Origin: Arenicola marina
Lineage: Eukaryota > Annelida > Polychaeta > Arenicolidae
Length of the DNA stretch: 64,000 nucleotides
Direction of reading: 5' to 3'
NCBI GenBank assembly: GCA_964019135.1
Contig: OZ025250.1
Location: forward strand, 46,221,174 to 46,285,173
The notes under the pieces are model-generated. The model was not told where the DNA came from and did no database searches. It saw only the letters and a list, made by a program, of their open reading frames with translations. Shown here piece by piece: positions 1 to 11,095 of this stretch (its first letter is position 1; every line of letters starts with the position of its first letter). The position numbers and the translations under genes were made by a program.

Positions 1-83
1 GCCTCTATACAATGAATTCATTTGTTATCTGCATACTTGTGATGCAAATTATCGGCGCCATTACATATCTTAAGACGTGCATT

Positions 84-120
84 GTCTTACTTCGTACCCT
101 TTGTTCTCTCTGTTTCCCAG
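84..120 (+). other. 3' splice acceptor of the TRP-channel exon
   Basis: A pyrimidine-rich tract ends in TGTTTCCCAG at 120, directly before the codon GCA. This is a near-consensus metazoan 3' splice site. The open frame running through it begins with a non-ATG codon, and its first 13 residues are hydrophobic with no ankyrin character. The upstream exon lies outside the window, so the intron phase is unknown. Confidence 0.8.
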
Positions 121-2784
121 GCAACCAACGTGACGGTGGAAGAGGAACCCGCCTCGTGTGACCTCAGCTCATTCACCGATCTGGTTATACGTGACATTCA
201 CCAGCATCTGAATCGTCATCAAGGTCGTTACCATGACATTCCCAAGGCCGAGACGCTCTTCTTCCAGCTCGTGCAGGGTGGCAACGAGGTCATGGTGCGC
301 CATCTTCTCCTGCGTTTCAAGGTCAAAGGGTTGCGTGCAGAACTGGATTGGGCTCTCGGGACAGACTGGGAGCAGTATCGCGCTAACTGGCCAGGCGGCG
401 CCCTGGTCGCAGCTCCGTGGCAGAAGTCATTACGTCTTGTCAGACGGTCAATTGTTTTTGTTCTCGTACTCGCGGTATTCGCGCTTCTGACGCCAGCGTT
501 TTACGCCCTACACTCCTTGGTTCTCGGAGTAGCCGGCAGGTGGCCCAAATCGCCTTTGCTGTCGCCGGATTTACCGCTAATCTTCGCGGTGCTGTCGGAA
601 TGTCCGGCGATGGTGCGGCTGTTCCTGAGCCAGGGCATGACCCTGCAGAGCGTGGACAGCCGTGGCAACAACGTGTATCACTACTTAGCCGAGCTGTCCG
701 ACGAGGACCCGGACAAGGTGAAGCGTTGTCACGCCATGCTCAAATCTCTGCTGCAGGAGGAGGAATACCAAACACTTCATGACGTCATCGTCAACAGCGA
801 AAACGAGGCTGGCTTGAGTCCCCTGGAGGTACTCGTGGCGCGTGGTTCTGTGGCGATCTTCCGGGATATGACCTTGGAGCCGTACTGCTTAGGACGCGTG
901 AAGCTGGCTGTGACGACAGACGCCGTGTTCACCCACGCGGGGAACGATGTGTTTCAGTTCACCACCGTCAACGGCATCGACAAGTGCTCAGACAACGCGG
1001 AATTCCCCAATTCCAGGTCGTTTTCATGCGCGGTTCAGCAGCAATCGAGCCTTACAGCCGATAAAATGCGGACTCGGCCTCGCCACCGCGCGGAGAGAGC
1101 GCCACCGGAGCGGGCACCGCAGCCGACTTCCTTCAAGTTGACGTCGTGGGAGTTTGACGTGGGTAAGTACGAACGCCAGGACATCTACGGGAAACAGTCG
1201 CTGTTACTGCAGCTCATCGTGGCCCGCAACGTGGAGGCAATGGCCGCCTCTGACGTCACGGCCTTGATGACGTCACGCGTGCTCCGCGGGTGGATGAGGC
1301 GGAAGCGCCGCGCCTTGCTGCGGTACGTCGCGCTGGGTCACGTGATCCACACGGCCTTGACCTTGATCCTGCTGAGGTGCATGATCGCGGAAGGGGGCGA
1401 CATGAACGCTTACCCGCTCTTCCCGAAGTTCCTCAGAGGCTACGTCACCATGGTGGAGGACATCATCAAGGGGGGCGACCAGCAGACGGAGGTGCCCGGC
1501 AACCAAGGAGGAGGAGGTGGGGGCACCAGCTTACGAGACGTCTTCCTGACCGTGGGGCATGGAGAACTTAACACCACGTGCGTGGACTACCAGCAGTACT
1601 TCGGCCACTTCCGCCTTACCGGGTGCATGATGGGAGTTCTGCAGCGCCTGAACGAAACCTGCGGCGGCATGGATTCCGAGTCCTTACTCCAGGCCTGCGG
1701 TTTCCATAGCAACCAGTATCGCGCCAGCCTTCACCTCAACGACCGGACGGGTGTCTACATCCTGAATACCATCATGTGGTTTATCTGCTTCCACTGCGTC
1801 TCGGACTTCCTCCAGAGGGCGCTGTTCGTCGGGCGAATCCTGTTTTCCCGGAAATCCATCGCATCCGGGTTATTATCGTTGCTAAGGACGCGCTTCCCTG
1901 GATCGTACACGGAGCGGATCCTGAACTTCCTGATGTACTCCCTCTTCCTCGTCTTCTACTTCTTCTACGTGGAGCTGTACGTCACCAACCAATCAATGGC
2001 CGCCGCCTTCAGCTCTCTCAACGAGACTCTGGCCCACGACAGCGCCACCTCGTGGGAGATTCTAGCCCAGACCCGTGACGTTATCATCGGACTGGACCGC
2101 GTGGAGTTGTTGTTCCCGTTCCTCAGCCAGTTCCTGGTCACATGTCTCATCATCCGCTTCATCCTAGCTATCCACGCCCTGCGGCTGCTGCCCCAAGTCG
2201 GCTTCTTCATCATCACGACCAAGAAGATGGCCAAGCACTTGATGGAGTTCGCCCTGGTGTACGGCCTCGTCACCCTGGCCTTCTCCGTCATCTTCCACTT
2301 CATCATGCGCAACCCCGACTGCCCGGCCAAGCGGGTCAACGGCTACCACACCCTCCCGGAGAGCTTCTTCGTCACTTACATCGTGGCCCTAGGCCACGGA
2401 ATCACCGAGTACCATCACAACGTCAACGCCATGGTGACCTTCGTGTCCTACACCGTCCTCTCCGTCCTCCTGCTCCTCAACCTCATCATCGCTGTCATGA
2501 CAACCACTGCCGAGGAGCTCAACAACGAGCCGTGGAAGTCGGCACTCTGCCGCGTGGAACTCTGGGACGAAATCCTCGGCGCCGAGGCCGTTCTGTTGAC
2601 CTTGCTCACGCCGGTCAAAGTCGTGGCAGACTGCTTCCGGCGGCAGCTGAGTAAAGCCGTTACAACGCCTGCGTGGGCCTGTCGTCTGCGACGCGGTAGT
2701 AATGGCGGGAAACTGACGGTCGTTATTACGTCTGGCGTCAGCGGTGGTTCATCATCTCACAGGCCGAGCGAAACAGGCAGCTGA
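121..2784 (+). CDS. TRPV-like TRP cation channel, 3' terminal exon (5' partial)
   Basis: This exon encodes 887 residues of a probable plasma-membrane cation channel; residues are counted from its first codon, Ala. The N-terminal part has ankyrin-like repeats at about 42-70, 150-190 (motif DSRGNNVYHYLAE) and 228-250 (NEAGLSPLEVL), in the order usual for TRPV proteins. A hydrophobic stretch at about 107-137 sits between the first two repeats, which is unusual. The pore domain follows: S1 near 398-420, S2 544-562, S3 599-621, S4 662-684, S5 705-728, pore helix and filter 744-764 (ALGHGITEY) and S6 770-793 (LLLLNLIIAVM), then a TRP-box-like tryptophan segment (EPWKSAL). The S1-S2 loop is long (about 120 residues) with cysteines, NxT glycosylation sites and a glycine run. 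An open frame extends upstream to a TTG at 82, but 84-120 looks like an intron end, so I start at 121. The family is confident, the subfamily is not; ligand and ion selectivity are unknown. Confidence 0.85.
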   Translation, partial: ATNVTVEEEPASCDLSSFTDLVIRDIHQHLNRHQGRYHDIPKAETLFFQLVQGGNEVMVRHLLLRFKVKGLRAELDWALGTDWEQYRANWPGGALVAAPWQKSLRLVRRSIVFVLVLAVFALLTPAFYALHSLVLGVAGRWPKSPLLSPDLPLIFAVLSECPAMVRLFLSQGMTLQSVDSRGNNVYHYLAELSDEDPDKVKRCHAMLKSLLQEEEYQTLHDVIVNSENEAGLSPLEVLVARGSVAIFRDMTLEPYCLGRVKLAVTTDAVFTHAGNDVFQFTTVNGIDKCSDNAEFPNSRSFSCAVQQQSSLTADKMRTRPRHRAERAPPERAPQPTSFKLTSWEFDVGKYERQDIYGKQSLLLQLIVARNVEAMAASDVTALMTSRVLRGWMRRKRRALLRYVALGHVIHTALTLILLRCMIAEGGDMNAYPLFPKFLRGYVTMVEDIIKGGDQQTEVPGNQGGGGGGTSLRDVFLTVGHGELNTTCVDYQQYFGHFRLTGCMMGVLQRLNETCGGMDSESLLQACGFHSNQYRASLHLNDRTGVYILNTIMWFICFHCVSDFLQRALFVGRILFSRKSIASGLLSLLRTRFPGSYTERILNFLMYSLFLVFYFFYVELYVTNQSMAAAFSSLNETLAHDSATSWEILAQTRDVIIGLDRVELLFPFLSQFLVTCLIIRFILAIHALRLLPQVGFFIITTKKMAKHLMEFALVYGLVTLAFSVIFHFIMRNPDCPAKRVNGYHTLPESFFVTYIVALGHGITEYHHNVNAMVTFVSYTVLSVLLLLNLIIAVMTTTAEELNNEPWKSALCRVELWDEILGAEAVLLTLLTPVKVVADCFRRQLSKAVTTPAWACRLRRGSNGGKLTVVITSGVSGGSSSHRPSETGS

Positions 2785-2962
2785 CGGGTGCAATTTCTGT
2801 GGCGGAGATTATGTCATTATAACCTAGATTATATATGGTATACTGGTCACCATGTCATGCTGGGCCAAAGTCCGTGCCAATAACAAAGAACGAATCAAAA
2901 AGACATCTTTAGGACAAGTTCAGTGACTTAATATTCTGAGGCTGATGATAGCTAATGTAAAT

Positions 2963-3000
2963 AATAAACTGCTGACGCCTTTGATTGTTGATTGAATAAA
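2963..3000 (+). terminator. Poly(A) signals downstream of the TRP-channel stop codon
   Basis: AATAAA occurs at 2963-2968 and again at 2995-3000, about 180 and 210 bases after the TGA at 2782-2784. The 3' UTR between is AT-rich and lacks tandem repeats. Cleavage is expected 10-30 bases downstream, so the transcript would end near 2985-3030. Confidence 0.6.
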
Positions 3001-4125
3001 TATCGAAAGAAACATCCAACAGCTTTATGCAGCTGGTGTTTATGGCTTCTTGTTGGGCATAACTTGAACGGTAAATTGATGTTCAAGTAGCCTATATTAA
3101 CTGGAAAACAGTTTTCTTTACAACATATGGTCGCTTCCAACGAACAAGGAAGAGCGTTTTTCACTTGGGCTTCATGGGCATGTGTATATATCTACACTGA
3201 GGCAAGCAAGGTTTTAATGGGTTTAACACATCGGATGCTCCACATAGCCAGGCACTGATCACCCAGAGACAGAGCCAGGCACTGATGTCAAAGTCAAAGG
3301 ATTAACCATATGGCGTGGGGGGGGGGTCCATTCCATTTCAGAAAGGTTTAGCACGCATTCGCTGGAGAGTAGATGGGGAGATGGCTCACAGGAAATACGT
3401 CTTTTGACTTCAGAGAACTGAAATCGGGTTTTTTCTCGCACAACCAAAACATGTTGAAAAGTTACTTCCTGGTAGTTCTGGCCCCAACGGCTCGACTCGA
3501 CTTATACAGAAAGATTTTTGCAACGCGTGTTGCAGCAGTAAACACCCACCCTTCTTTTCCTGCTAACCTCCAGTATTTCGCCCCGACAGAATGGGAATTG
3601 GCTGACCACGCTATAACCTCCTTCGTAATCTACGCTCGGATGTCAGTTTTGACCAGATAAATGAAATAAAGTGTTTGGCCAATCGGATATTTGTCCGATC
3701 GGCAACCCCCAATGAATCTGCCATTCTGGATCTGCCAATGGGGGTTAGGCGTACATTTTGTCCACGCCTCTCCTGCCCCCACCCCCCTTTCCCCCCCTCC
3801 TGACCCTTTGGGGCTTCACTTCTTTGTTGGCGAGGAGGGGGGGTGGGGGTGTATTAGTGTAGCAAGGGTATGGCTCCTTGAGTCAAGCCCGTGTTCCCCT
3901 ACACCCTTCACCCTGCAGAACGCAAGCAGCTTGTCGGCATTGACCCGTGACTTGTAAGTTGATCTACAACGCTTTAAATTCATTTATTTGAAGAAACTTG
4001 CCAAGTGCCAACTCGATGGACCTCTTATATCAATAAATTGCCGGCATAGTAAAGCACAGGGAACCAGCTGTATCCACTTTAATGAGTTATCATGCAACCT
4101 GGTACCCTTCAGCTAGTTGACTTCA
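3001..4125. other. Intergenic DNA
   Basis: Mixed-composition DNA with G-runs near 3317 and 3837 and C-runs near 3780. Open frames of 60-95 codons show no recognisable domain. Nothing else is supported here. Confidence 0.5.
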
Positions 4126-6042
4126 CTCCGACTGTACTTACCCTGACTGTACTTATCCTGACTGTACTTACTCTGGCTGTACTTACCCTAGCTGTACTTA
4201 CCCTGACTTACCCTGGCTGAACTTAACCTGGCTGTACTTAGCCTGACTGTACTTACCCTTGCTGTACTTTCCCTGGTTGTACTTGCCCTGGCTGTACTTA
4301 CCCTGACTGTACTTACCCTGGCTGTACTTACGCTGACTGTATTTATCCTGACTGTACTTACCCTGGTTGTACTTACCCTGACTGTACTTACCCTGGCTGT
4401 ACTTACCCTGGCTGTACTTACCCTAGCTTTACTTACCCTGACTGCTCTTACCCTGGCTGTACTTACCGTTCCTGTACTTACCCTGACTGTACTTACCCTG
4501 ACTGCACTTACCCTGGCTGTACTTACCCTGTACTTAACCTGGCAATACTTAACCTGACTGCACTTACCTTGGCTGTACTTACCCTGACTGTACTTACCCT
4601 GACTGTACTTACCCTGACTGTACTTACCCTGGCTGTACTTACCCTGGCTGTACTTACCCTGACTGTACTTACCCTGGATGTACTTACCCTGACGGTACTT
4701 ACTCTGGCTGTACTTACACTGGCTGTACTTACCCTGACTGTACTTACCCTGGCTGTACTTACCCTTCCTGTACTTACCCTGACTGTACTTACCCTGACTG
4801 CACTTACCCTGGCTGTACTTACCCTGTACTTACCCTGGCTATACTTACCCTGACTGCACTTACCCTGACGGTACTTACTCTGGCTGTACTTACCCTGACT
4901 GTACTTACCCTGGCAATACTTACCCTGGCTGTACTTACCCTGGCTGTACTTACCCTGACTGTACTTACCCTGGCTGTACTTACCCTGACTGTACATACCC
5001 TGACTGTACTTACCCTGACTGTATTTACCCTGGCTGTACCTACCCTGACTGTACTTACCCTGGCTGTACTTACCCTGACTGTATTTACCCTGACTGTACT
5101 TACCCTGGCTGTACTTACGCTGACTGTATTTACCCTGACTGTACTTACCCTGGTTATACTTACCCTGGCTGTACTTATCCCGGCTGTACTTACCCTGGCT
5201 GTACTTAAAATGACTGAATTTACCCTGACTGTATTTACCATGACTGTACTTACCCTGGCTGTACTTACCCTGAATATACTTACCCTGGCTGTACTTACCC
5301 TGACTGTACTTACCCTGACTGTATTTACCCTGACTGTACTTACCCTGGCTGTATTTACCCTGACTGTACTTACCCTGGCTGTACTTACCCTGGCTGTACT
5401 TACCCTGGCTGTACTTACCCTGACTGCACTTACCCTGGCTGTACTTACCCTGGCTGTACTTACCCTGGCTGTACTTACCCTGAGTGTACTTACCCTGACT
5501 GCACTTACCCTGGCTGTACTTACCCTGACTGTACTTACCCTGGTTGTACTTACCCTGACTGTACTTACCCTGGCTGTACTTATCCTGGCTGTACTTACCC
5601 TGACAGTACTTACCCTTGCTGTACTTACCCTAGCTTTACTTACGCTGACTGCACTTACCCTGGCTGTACTTACCCTTCCTGTACTTACCCTGACTGTACT
5701 TACCCTGACTGCACTTACCCTGGCTGTACTTACCCTGACTGTACTTACCCTGACTGTACTTACCCTGACTGTACTTACCCTGGCTGTACTTACCCTGGCT
5801 GTACTTACCCTGACTGTACTTACCCTGGCTGTACTTACCCTGACTGTACTTACTCTGGCTGTACTTACCCTGACTGTACTTACCCTGGCTATACTTACCC
5901 TGGCTGTACTTACCCTGGCTGTACTTACCCTGACTGTACTTACCCTGACTGTACTTACCCTGGCTGTACTTACCCTGACTGTACTTATCCTGGCTGTACT
6001 TACCCTGGCTGTACTTACCCTGACTGTACTTACCCTTGCTTT
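4126..6042. repeat. 15-bp minisatellite, about 128 copies
   Basis: The plus-strand unit is TTACCCTGRCTGTAC. Adjacent units alternate irregularly between GACT and GGCT versions, with scattered point variants. The minus strand reads CAGGGTAAGTACAGY repeatedly, so nearly every unit carries GGTAAGTA, the complement of the 5' end of U1 snRNA. Since 15 is divisible by 3, several frames stay open for hundreds of codons (VLTLT/VLTLA on plus, STVRV/STARV or YSQGK on minus). I regard these as repeat artefacts, not proteins. Confidence 0.95.
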
Positions 6043-7710
6043 CACGTCAGCCATCTCCTACAAGAACCAACTTTTGCATCACAAAGTTCAGCAAGAAGCG
6101 ACGACCACGTGGCTTTCGTCCAACAGCGACACCTGGCGAGAGAGTGTTCTGCTCTTTCATAACCTCCCCCCCCCACCCCCCTCTCCCCCCACCCCACCCC
6201 CTGCCTTCCACCGCCAGGCCCTCTGGATCTACTTAGCAGCCGCTACTCGTCTTCACGAAACCTGTGGTGTGTTAATCACTTTCGCAGTGCCCAGGAAATA
6301 CAATATACTTCACCCTGGCGTGTTTATCTCAATCAGACCTATCGACCGGGCCATTAAATGTGTTCCACGGGAGCCTCCGTGACTCACCAGGACTCACCTG
6401 GATCAATCCGCCGCCTCAGGGACTGGGGTCACCAAGGGCACCCTGAGGGACGTGACCCCCTGTAACAGATGGCAGCTTGTACTCGCAACAAACCAATCAC
6501 TTGTATATGGCTCGCCACATAACTGCGAAATGGCCCACCAGATGGCGGCACTGATTACTCAGAATTGACAAAGTACCGTCTCTGGAATATGTATGTAACA
6601 TGCAAGTCTATGTACGTAACACTTGGCCCTAATACATGGCTCATACACGCGCTGGTCGCCGACGCGCGAGAGAGCCATGACGTACATGACGTACTGCAAC
6701 TAAAGAACAGTTCCACACTTGTGGAATTACTTTTCAGCACTTTTGATGGTAGGTAATTTATTGTCTGGGGCAAAAAGCTACACGATACGCGAACACCGTC
6801 ACCAGTTCCTGGTCTCGTGTGAGTTGTGCTTCAGGGCTCTTCCGGGGTATCTCGAGGGTATCAGCGGGTATGAGAGCAATATATCAGGGTTATACAACAC
6901 TGAACTGGCTACTCTTGCCACGGAAATAAAACTTGTTTACGCAATGTTAAAAAACGTGCTTCACAGATAACATTCGACGAGAGTTCTGGAGATTTATCAC
7001 AGCTAGTTGGCAAAAGCAAACCGTTACCCTTGGTCCGCTTAGATCAACTGACTTCTTGGTCCCCTTAAATGTTTGAATACCGGGTTATGAACTACAGCAT
7101 CGGACCATAACCCACGACCTTGTGGTATCAAGAGCCCCCCCCCCCCCCCCCCCGGCGTTGATGATGATAACGGCCCAACTCCCCACACACGTTGACGAAT
7201 TACGATTCTGATGATTCGAATTACGACGGGACAGGATGCCGCTAATGGCGCCGGTTCGTGAAGGGTCCGGACGGGGCAGTTTATCTTTCCGCCGCGCACA
7301 TGGACATTTCGGGCGCATTATGACCTCAATTATCCTCCCGAACATGCTGATCGAGATTGATAGCGTGGTCAGGGGTGGGGGGCGGCATCTAGGAATTCTT
7401 GGAGATTCGCGATTAGCTGTTGGCAATCTTTGGGGATCGTTATCCGTACAGTTCCTGGTTTAACGCGAATACCCTTTCCCTATCTTCCGCGATCCGTTAT
7501 AGCAGTCTGCGAATTCTTCGATATTCGCGAAACCATAATTAAGGCGTTTTCGCGCTCAGCTTTAAAATGTCCTTATCTTGGAGATTCGATATTGCTCTCC
7601 TGAATTCTTGAGGCTTCGCGATTCAGAGGGGGTACCCCCCACCCCCGCCACACCCCCCATAGCGGGCCAGGAGAACTCGCGCTGAAACATAACGTTGTAG
7701 TCACACAACG
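6043..7710. other. Non-coding DNA between minisatellites
   Basis: Contains C-rich runs at about 6170-6205, two nearby TGACGTAC motifs around 6678-6695, a 19-base C run near 7135 and G/C runs near 7630. Short open frames show no domain resemblance. No RNA gene was seen. Confidence 0.5.
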
Positions 7711-7935
7711 CAGAGCGGCGTCACGGTCAGCGGAGCGGCGTCACCGCCAGCGGAGCGGCGTCACCGCCAGCGCAGCGGCGTCACCGCCAGCGGAGCGGCG
7801 TCACCGCCAGCGGAGCGGCGTCACCGCCAGCGCAGCGGCGTCACGGTCAGCGGAGCGGCGTCACGGTCAGCGGAGCGGCGTCACCGCCAGCGGAGCGGCG
7901 TCACCGCCAGCGGAGCGGCGTCACCGCCAGCGGAG
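7711..7935. repeat. 20-bp GC-rich minisatellite, about 11 copies
   Basis: The unit is CAGCGGAGCGGCGTCACCGC, with a CACGGT variant in some copies and CGCAGC in others. The copies are in perfect 20-bp register and CpG-dense. Confidence 0.9.
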
Positions 7936-8235
7936 ATCACGAGTCTATCACGCGATTGAGCGTAGGCTTGTGTTACATGGCTCTCCTATAGAAAATGCTA
8001 ACGTTGACACATTTCGGTATTACTATGCTAACGTTAATCAGCCAGTAAGGGATCGGACGTAACGTAATGTCGGACGTAACATGCCAGGACAGACAGCCTT
8101 GTCCGTGCTGTGGGAATTGGTACCTGCTTCCCATACGATTTCCCCGCGCTTACAAACATGTGACGCGCAATGACGAATCATACGGTAACCTTTCCTTTGC
8201 GTTTTAGGGTACTCTGCAGTTAATATACGACGTTG

Positions 8236-8453
8236 GTGTCGGACGTAACATTTTGACAGACATTGCTATGCCATTTTTGTCGCTCATTTATTATGGAGGA
8301 AAGGTGTGTACACTAGCGTTATACGGCATAAACTATAAACTAAGACTTAGAGCAACCAAGGTGTACCATCTGATAAATCATTCGCCAAACTGGAGCGAAA
8401 GAGAAGAAAGTCAAATGTGTATACCCAGAGGACAGACAGCGTTCGTCCGACAC
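8236..8453. mobile_element. Candidate short MITE with 10-bp terminal inverted repeats
   Basis: GTGTCGGACG at 8236-8245 is matched by its exact reverse complement at 8444-8453. GACAGAC-like sequence lies just inside both ends. Extra copies of TCGGACGTAAC stand at 8053 and 8070, suggesting a second damaged end or nested insertion. A 68-codon open frame inside has no known resemblance. No clear target-site duplication was found, so confidence is low. Confidence 0.3.
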
Positions 8454-9253
8454 AACTGATAGCCAGACGTTTTATTTATTTGTAAGATATGCTTAATTAA
8501 CATTATGTTTATTTAGTTTGCAAATTCCAACTATGTTCTTTGAGAGTTTACAATTGTTTCTGTAATAGACTTCCACATTATATACCAATCTTCATCCGAT
8601 GACATGCACCCTACCTATGTCGGAAATGGGTTCTCTCAAAATACTTAACTTTCGTATTCAACTTGCTTATTTTAAATTTTACTTTACCTTAAAATTGTGA
8701 AATTATCCATACTATATCTTTGATATATACTCTTTGCGATGCAACAGATGATTGGTACTCCCCGTTCTTTTAAATAAGTTTTCTTCGACTTGAACTGACC
8801 ATACCCCAACATGTAACGCCTTAGCGTATTACGACCCATATAGGCTATATATATGCTATAACTGTATATATATTTCAGGGAACAGGTCCATTCAACAGGC
8901 CCGCACAATATGAAGCGCGTGGTTATATCAGCTGGACCGTTCAATATGTATGTCGGATTACAGATGGCAACAGCTATGAAACTCTCGAAGCACAAGTTTT
9001 TGATCCTAATTTGAACTTCTATCGAGTAGGTCTCGAGTAGTTCGTGCCGCGCCGCCGGTTCGCATGTTCATGTTTTGTCGTAACAACAATGTTAACTATC
9101 GCTCGGTATGGTACGTCCATGTTGTTTAATTTAACCAGATATTTATCTATATACAAGTAATAACGTTAAGATCCAAATGACAATGGCTGGCAAACCGCTG
9201 TTGCACATTCTCAACGGGTATCCAAGCCGTCAGCATGGGCCAAGGGAAGACAG
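8454..9253. other. AT-rich non-coding DNA
   Basis: AT-rich sequence with no recognisable gene. A minus-strand open frame of 103 codons (8684-8995) has no motif I recognise and is likely chance. Confidence 0.4.
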
Positions 9254-9490
9254 GTCGCCACCTAGCGAATAAATTAACACCAAGCTCCGCGCCGAACTTT
9301 GCCACCGGAGTTGGTTGCATTATGAACATGGGGGTGGTTGAGCTCCGATCGCTGGCGCCACCTAGCGAATAGATTAACACCATGCAGACCGCTCTCATGA
9401 GCAGGGACTCCGCGGTGAACCTTGCCACCGGAGTTGGTTGCATTATGAACATGGGTTGATGCGCTTCAGCCGCTGGCGTCACCTAGCGGT
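9254..9490. repeat. Two to three imperfect copies of a roughly 123-bp unit
   Basis: GCCACCTAGCGAAT occurs at 9257 and 9357, with a diverged version near 9479. A 30-base stretch starting TTGCCACCGGAGTTGG occurs at 9299 and about 123 bases later at 9422. The spacing and divergence suggest an old tandem duplication. Confidence 0.65.
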
Positions 9491-9726
9491 ATGCGCTGAA
9501 ACTCGTCAACACCAGTCCACAAAGTGAAAAAATAGTGTTACTCCAACCCTTCCGCATCGAAAGAAAAGGGGACAACCATCGTTTTCAGCTCTATTTCACA
9601 TATACTAAACAAGAAACCTAGCCACGTATCATATTATCATATATTTCCCCTACACTTTATGAACCACTCTGTCATGGCCAACAGAGGTCGATCTGTTATC
9701 CACATCACTCCGTCTGAGTTATAAGT

Positions 9727-9862
9727 GCCACATCGGGGTCACGGCCACATCGGGGTCACGGCCACATCGGGGTCACGGCCACATCGGGGTCACGGCCACA
9801 TCGGGGTCACGGCCACATCGGGGTCACGACCACATCGGGGTCACGGCCACATCGGGGTCACG
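9727..9862. repeat. 17-bp minisatellite, 8 copies
   Basis: Eight consecutive units of GCCACATCGGGGTCACG, nearly perfect. A degraded trailing part (GGTCACACGGTCACA) follows. Confidence 0.95.
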
Positions 9863-9884
9863 GTCACACGGTCACAAATTCAGC

Positions 9885-10054
9885 CTTTTTATTTCGGTAA
9901 AACGTTTTATTTCGGTAAATATTCATCCATTTTATTTCGGTAAAACTTTTTATTTCGGTAAAACTTTCTATTTCGGTAAAACTTTTTATTTCGGTAAAAC
10001 TTTCTATTTCGGTAAAACTTTTTATTTCGGTAAAACTTTTTATTTCGGTAAATA
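9885..10054. repeat. 17-18-bp AT-rich minisatellite, about 9 copies
   Basis: Units of TTTTATTTCGGTAAAAC, separated from the GC-rich 17-bp array by about 20 bases. The right part is in 18-bp register; the left is less regular. One sequence-unrelated array follows another almost directly. Confidence 0.9.
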
Positions 10055-10811
10055 TTTCAGTATCACATGATAACAACTGATGTCCCTGAAATAAAACTTC
10101 CGAAAAAATGATATGGGGTCAAAGCAGAGATCATATAGTACCTCACATATTCTCAGGTTACACTGTAAGGCGGCGCTTCACGACTTGATTCGACCTCGAT
10201 CGATTCAAAAGCACAAGGCCCTATATAATTTTTTAATAAGTCGCGTTTGTCGATTATGATATAATGGCACAGTACTCACAGTGAACCTCAGTGATCTTTG
10301 GAGGATTGAGCATCCCAAAATAAGTTACAAGAGGGGAGGGGCTAGCTCGTCTCGTGCGAGGCCGGCTCTGGTTTGAGAAACTGGATTTGAAACGCCAGGC
10401 ATCCAGCGAGCATAAACCAAACGACAGGTCATCGATGCGACGACTGCGGCAAGCTCTGTCGGTCACAGATAGGCTTATTCAGTCATAAGCGCAAATGCCG
10501 CGAAACAAATCATATTACTTAAACTACAACAAAAGTCCATCTAATCTAATTTTCCATTTTCACGTATGGTCGAAGCACAATTCTGATTTATTGAAATTTG
10601 ACGTCTGTAAGGCGGAGACGATAAACTATTGTTGATGATAAGAGCCATGTTAGTCGCCTAGTTTTAAGTCCAAGCTAAATTTGTTCCCGCCTATATAAGT
10701 AAATATAGAGACATGTTCTATCAGACAGGGCGCGGGATAAGTTGCATTCTTGTGTACAATGTTATCACACTGTATTGTTGACACCTTTCGCCAATTAAAC
10801 AAAATATATAT
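10055..10811. other. Non-coding DNA
   Basis: Mixed sequence with an (AT)n tract near 10803. A 70-codon minus-strand open frame (10254-10466) has no recognisable motif. Confidence 0.4.
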
Positions 10812-11095
10812 ATATAAAGGGGTCTGCAAGGGGGGTTCCAGGGTCTAGTGTCGATTTTTCTAAATTCTCCATGTCGAATGTCAATTTTTGAGGACGTTCC
10901 GTGTCGCTTTTTTGGCTCAGTCCATTGTCGTTTGTCTATTTTTGTCCATATTTCTCTAAAATGCCACTCACTCTCTGTGTCAAAGTCGCTTTTTCAGATT
11001 CTCAGTGTCAGAATTTGAGGGTCCATGTCGAATGTCGGATTTTTCCAATATGCCTGTGTCGCGTTTCGCAAGTTACCCCTTCCAGACGTGTGCAC
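10812..11095. repeat. Degenerate TGTCG-rich dispersed repeat
   Basis: The motif TGTCGAATGTCAATTTTT and relatives (TGTCGCTTTTTT, TGTCGAATGTCGGATTTT) recur about every 30-50 bases. The reverse complement of the element at 29372-29582 has the same plan: TGTCGCGTGTCGATTTT blocks next to a G-rich end. I infer an older, diverged relative. Confidence 0.5.

Noticed and set aside
82-120. Start of the channel protein at 82
   Set aside because: The codon is TTG and the stretch is a pyrimidine tract ending in CAG, i.e. an intron end.
4523-6382. Open frames of 157, 390 and 411 codons on both strands
   Set aside because: Translations of the 15-bp minisatellite; unit length is a multiple of 3 and pentapeptides repeat without any domain.
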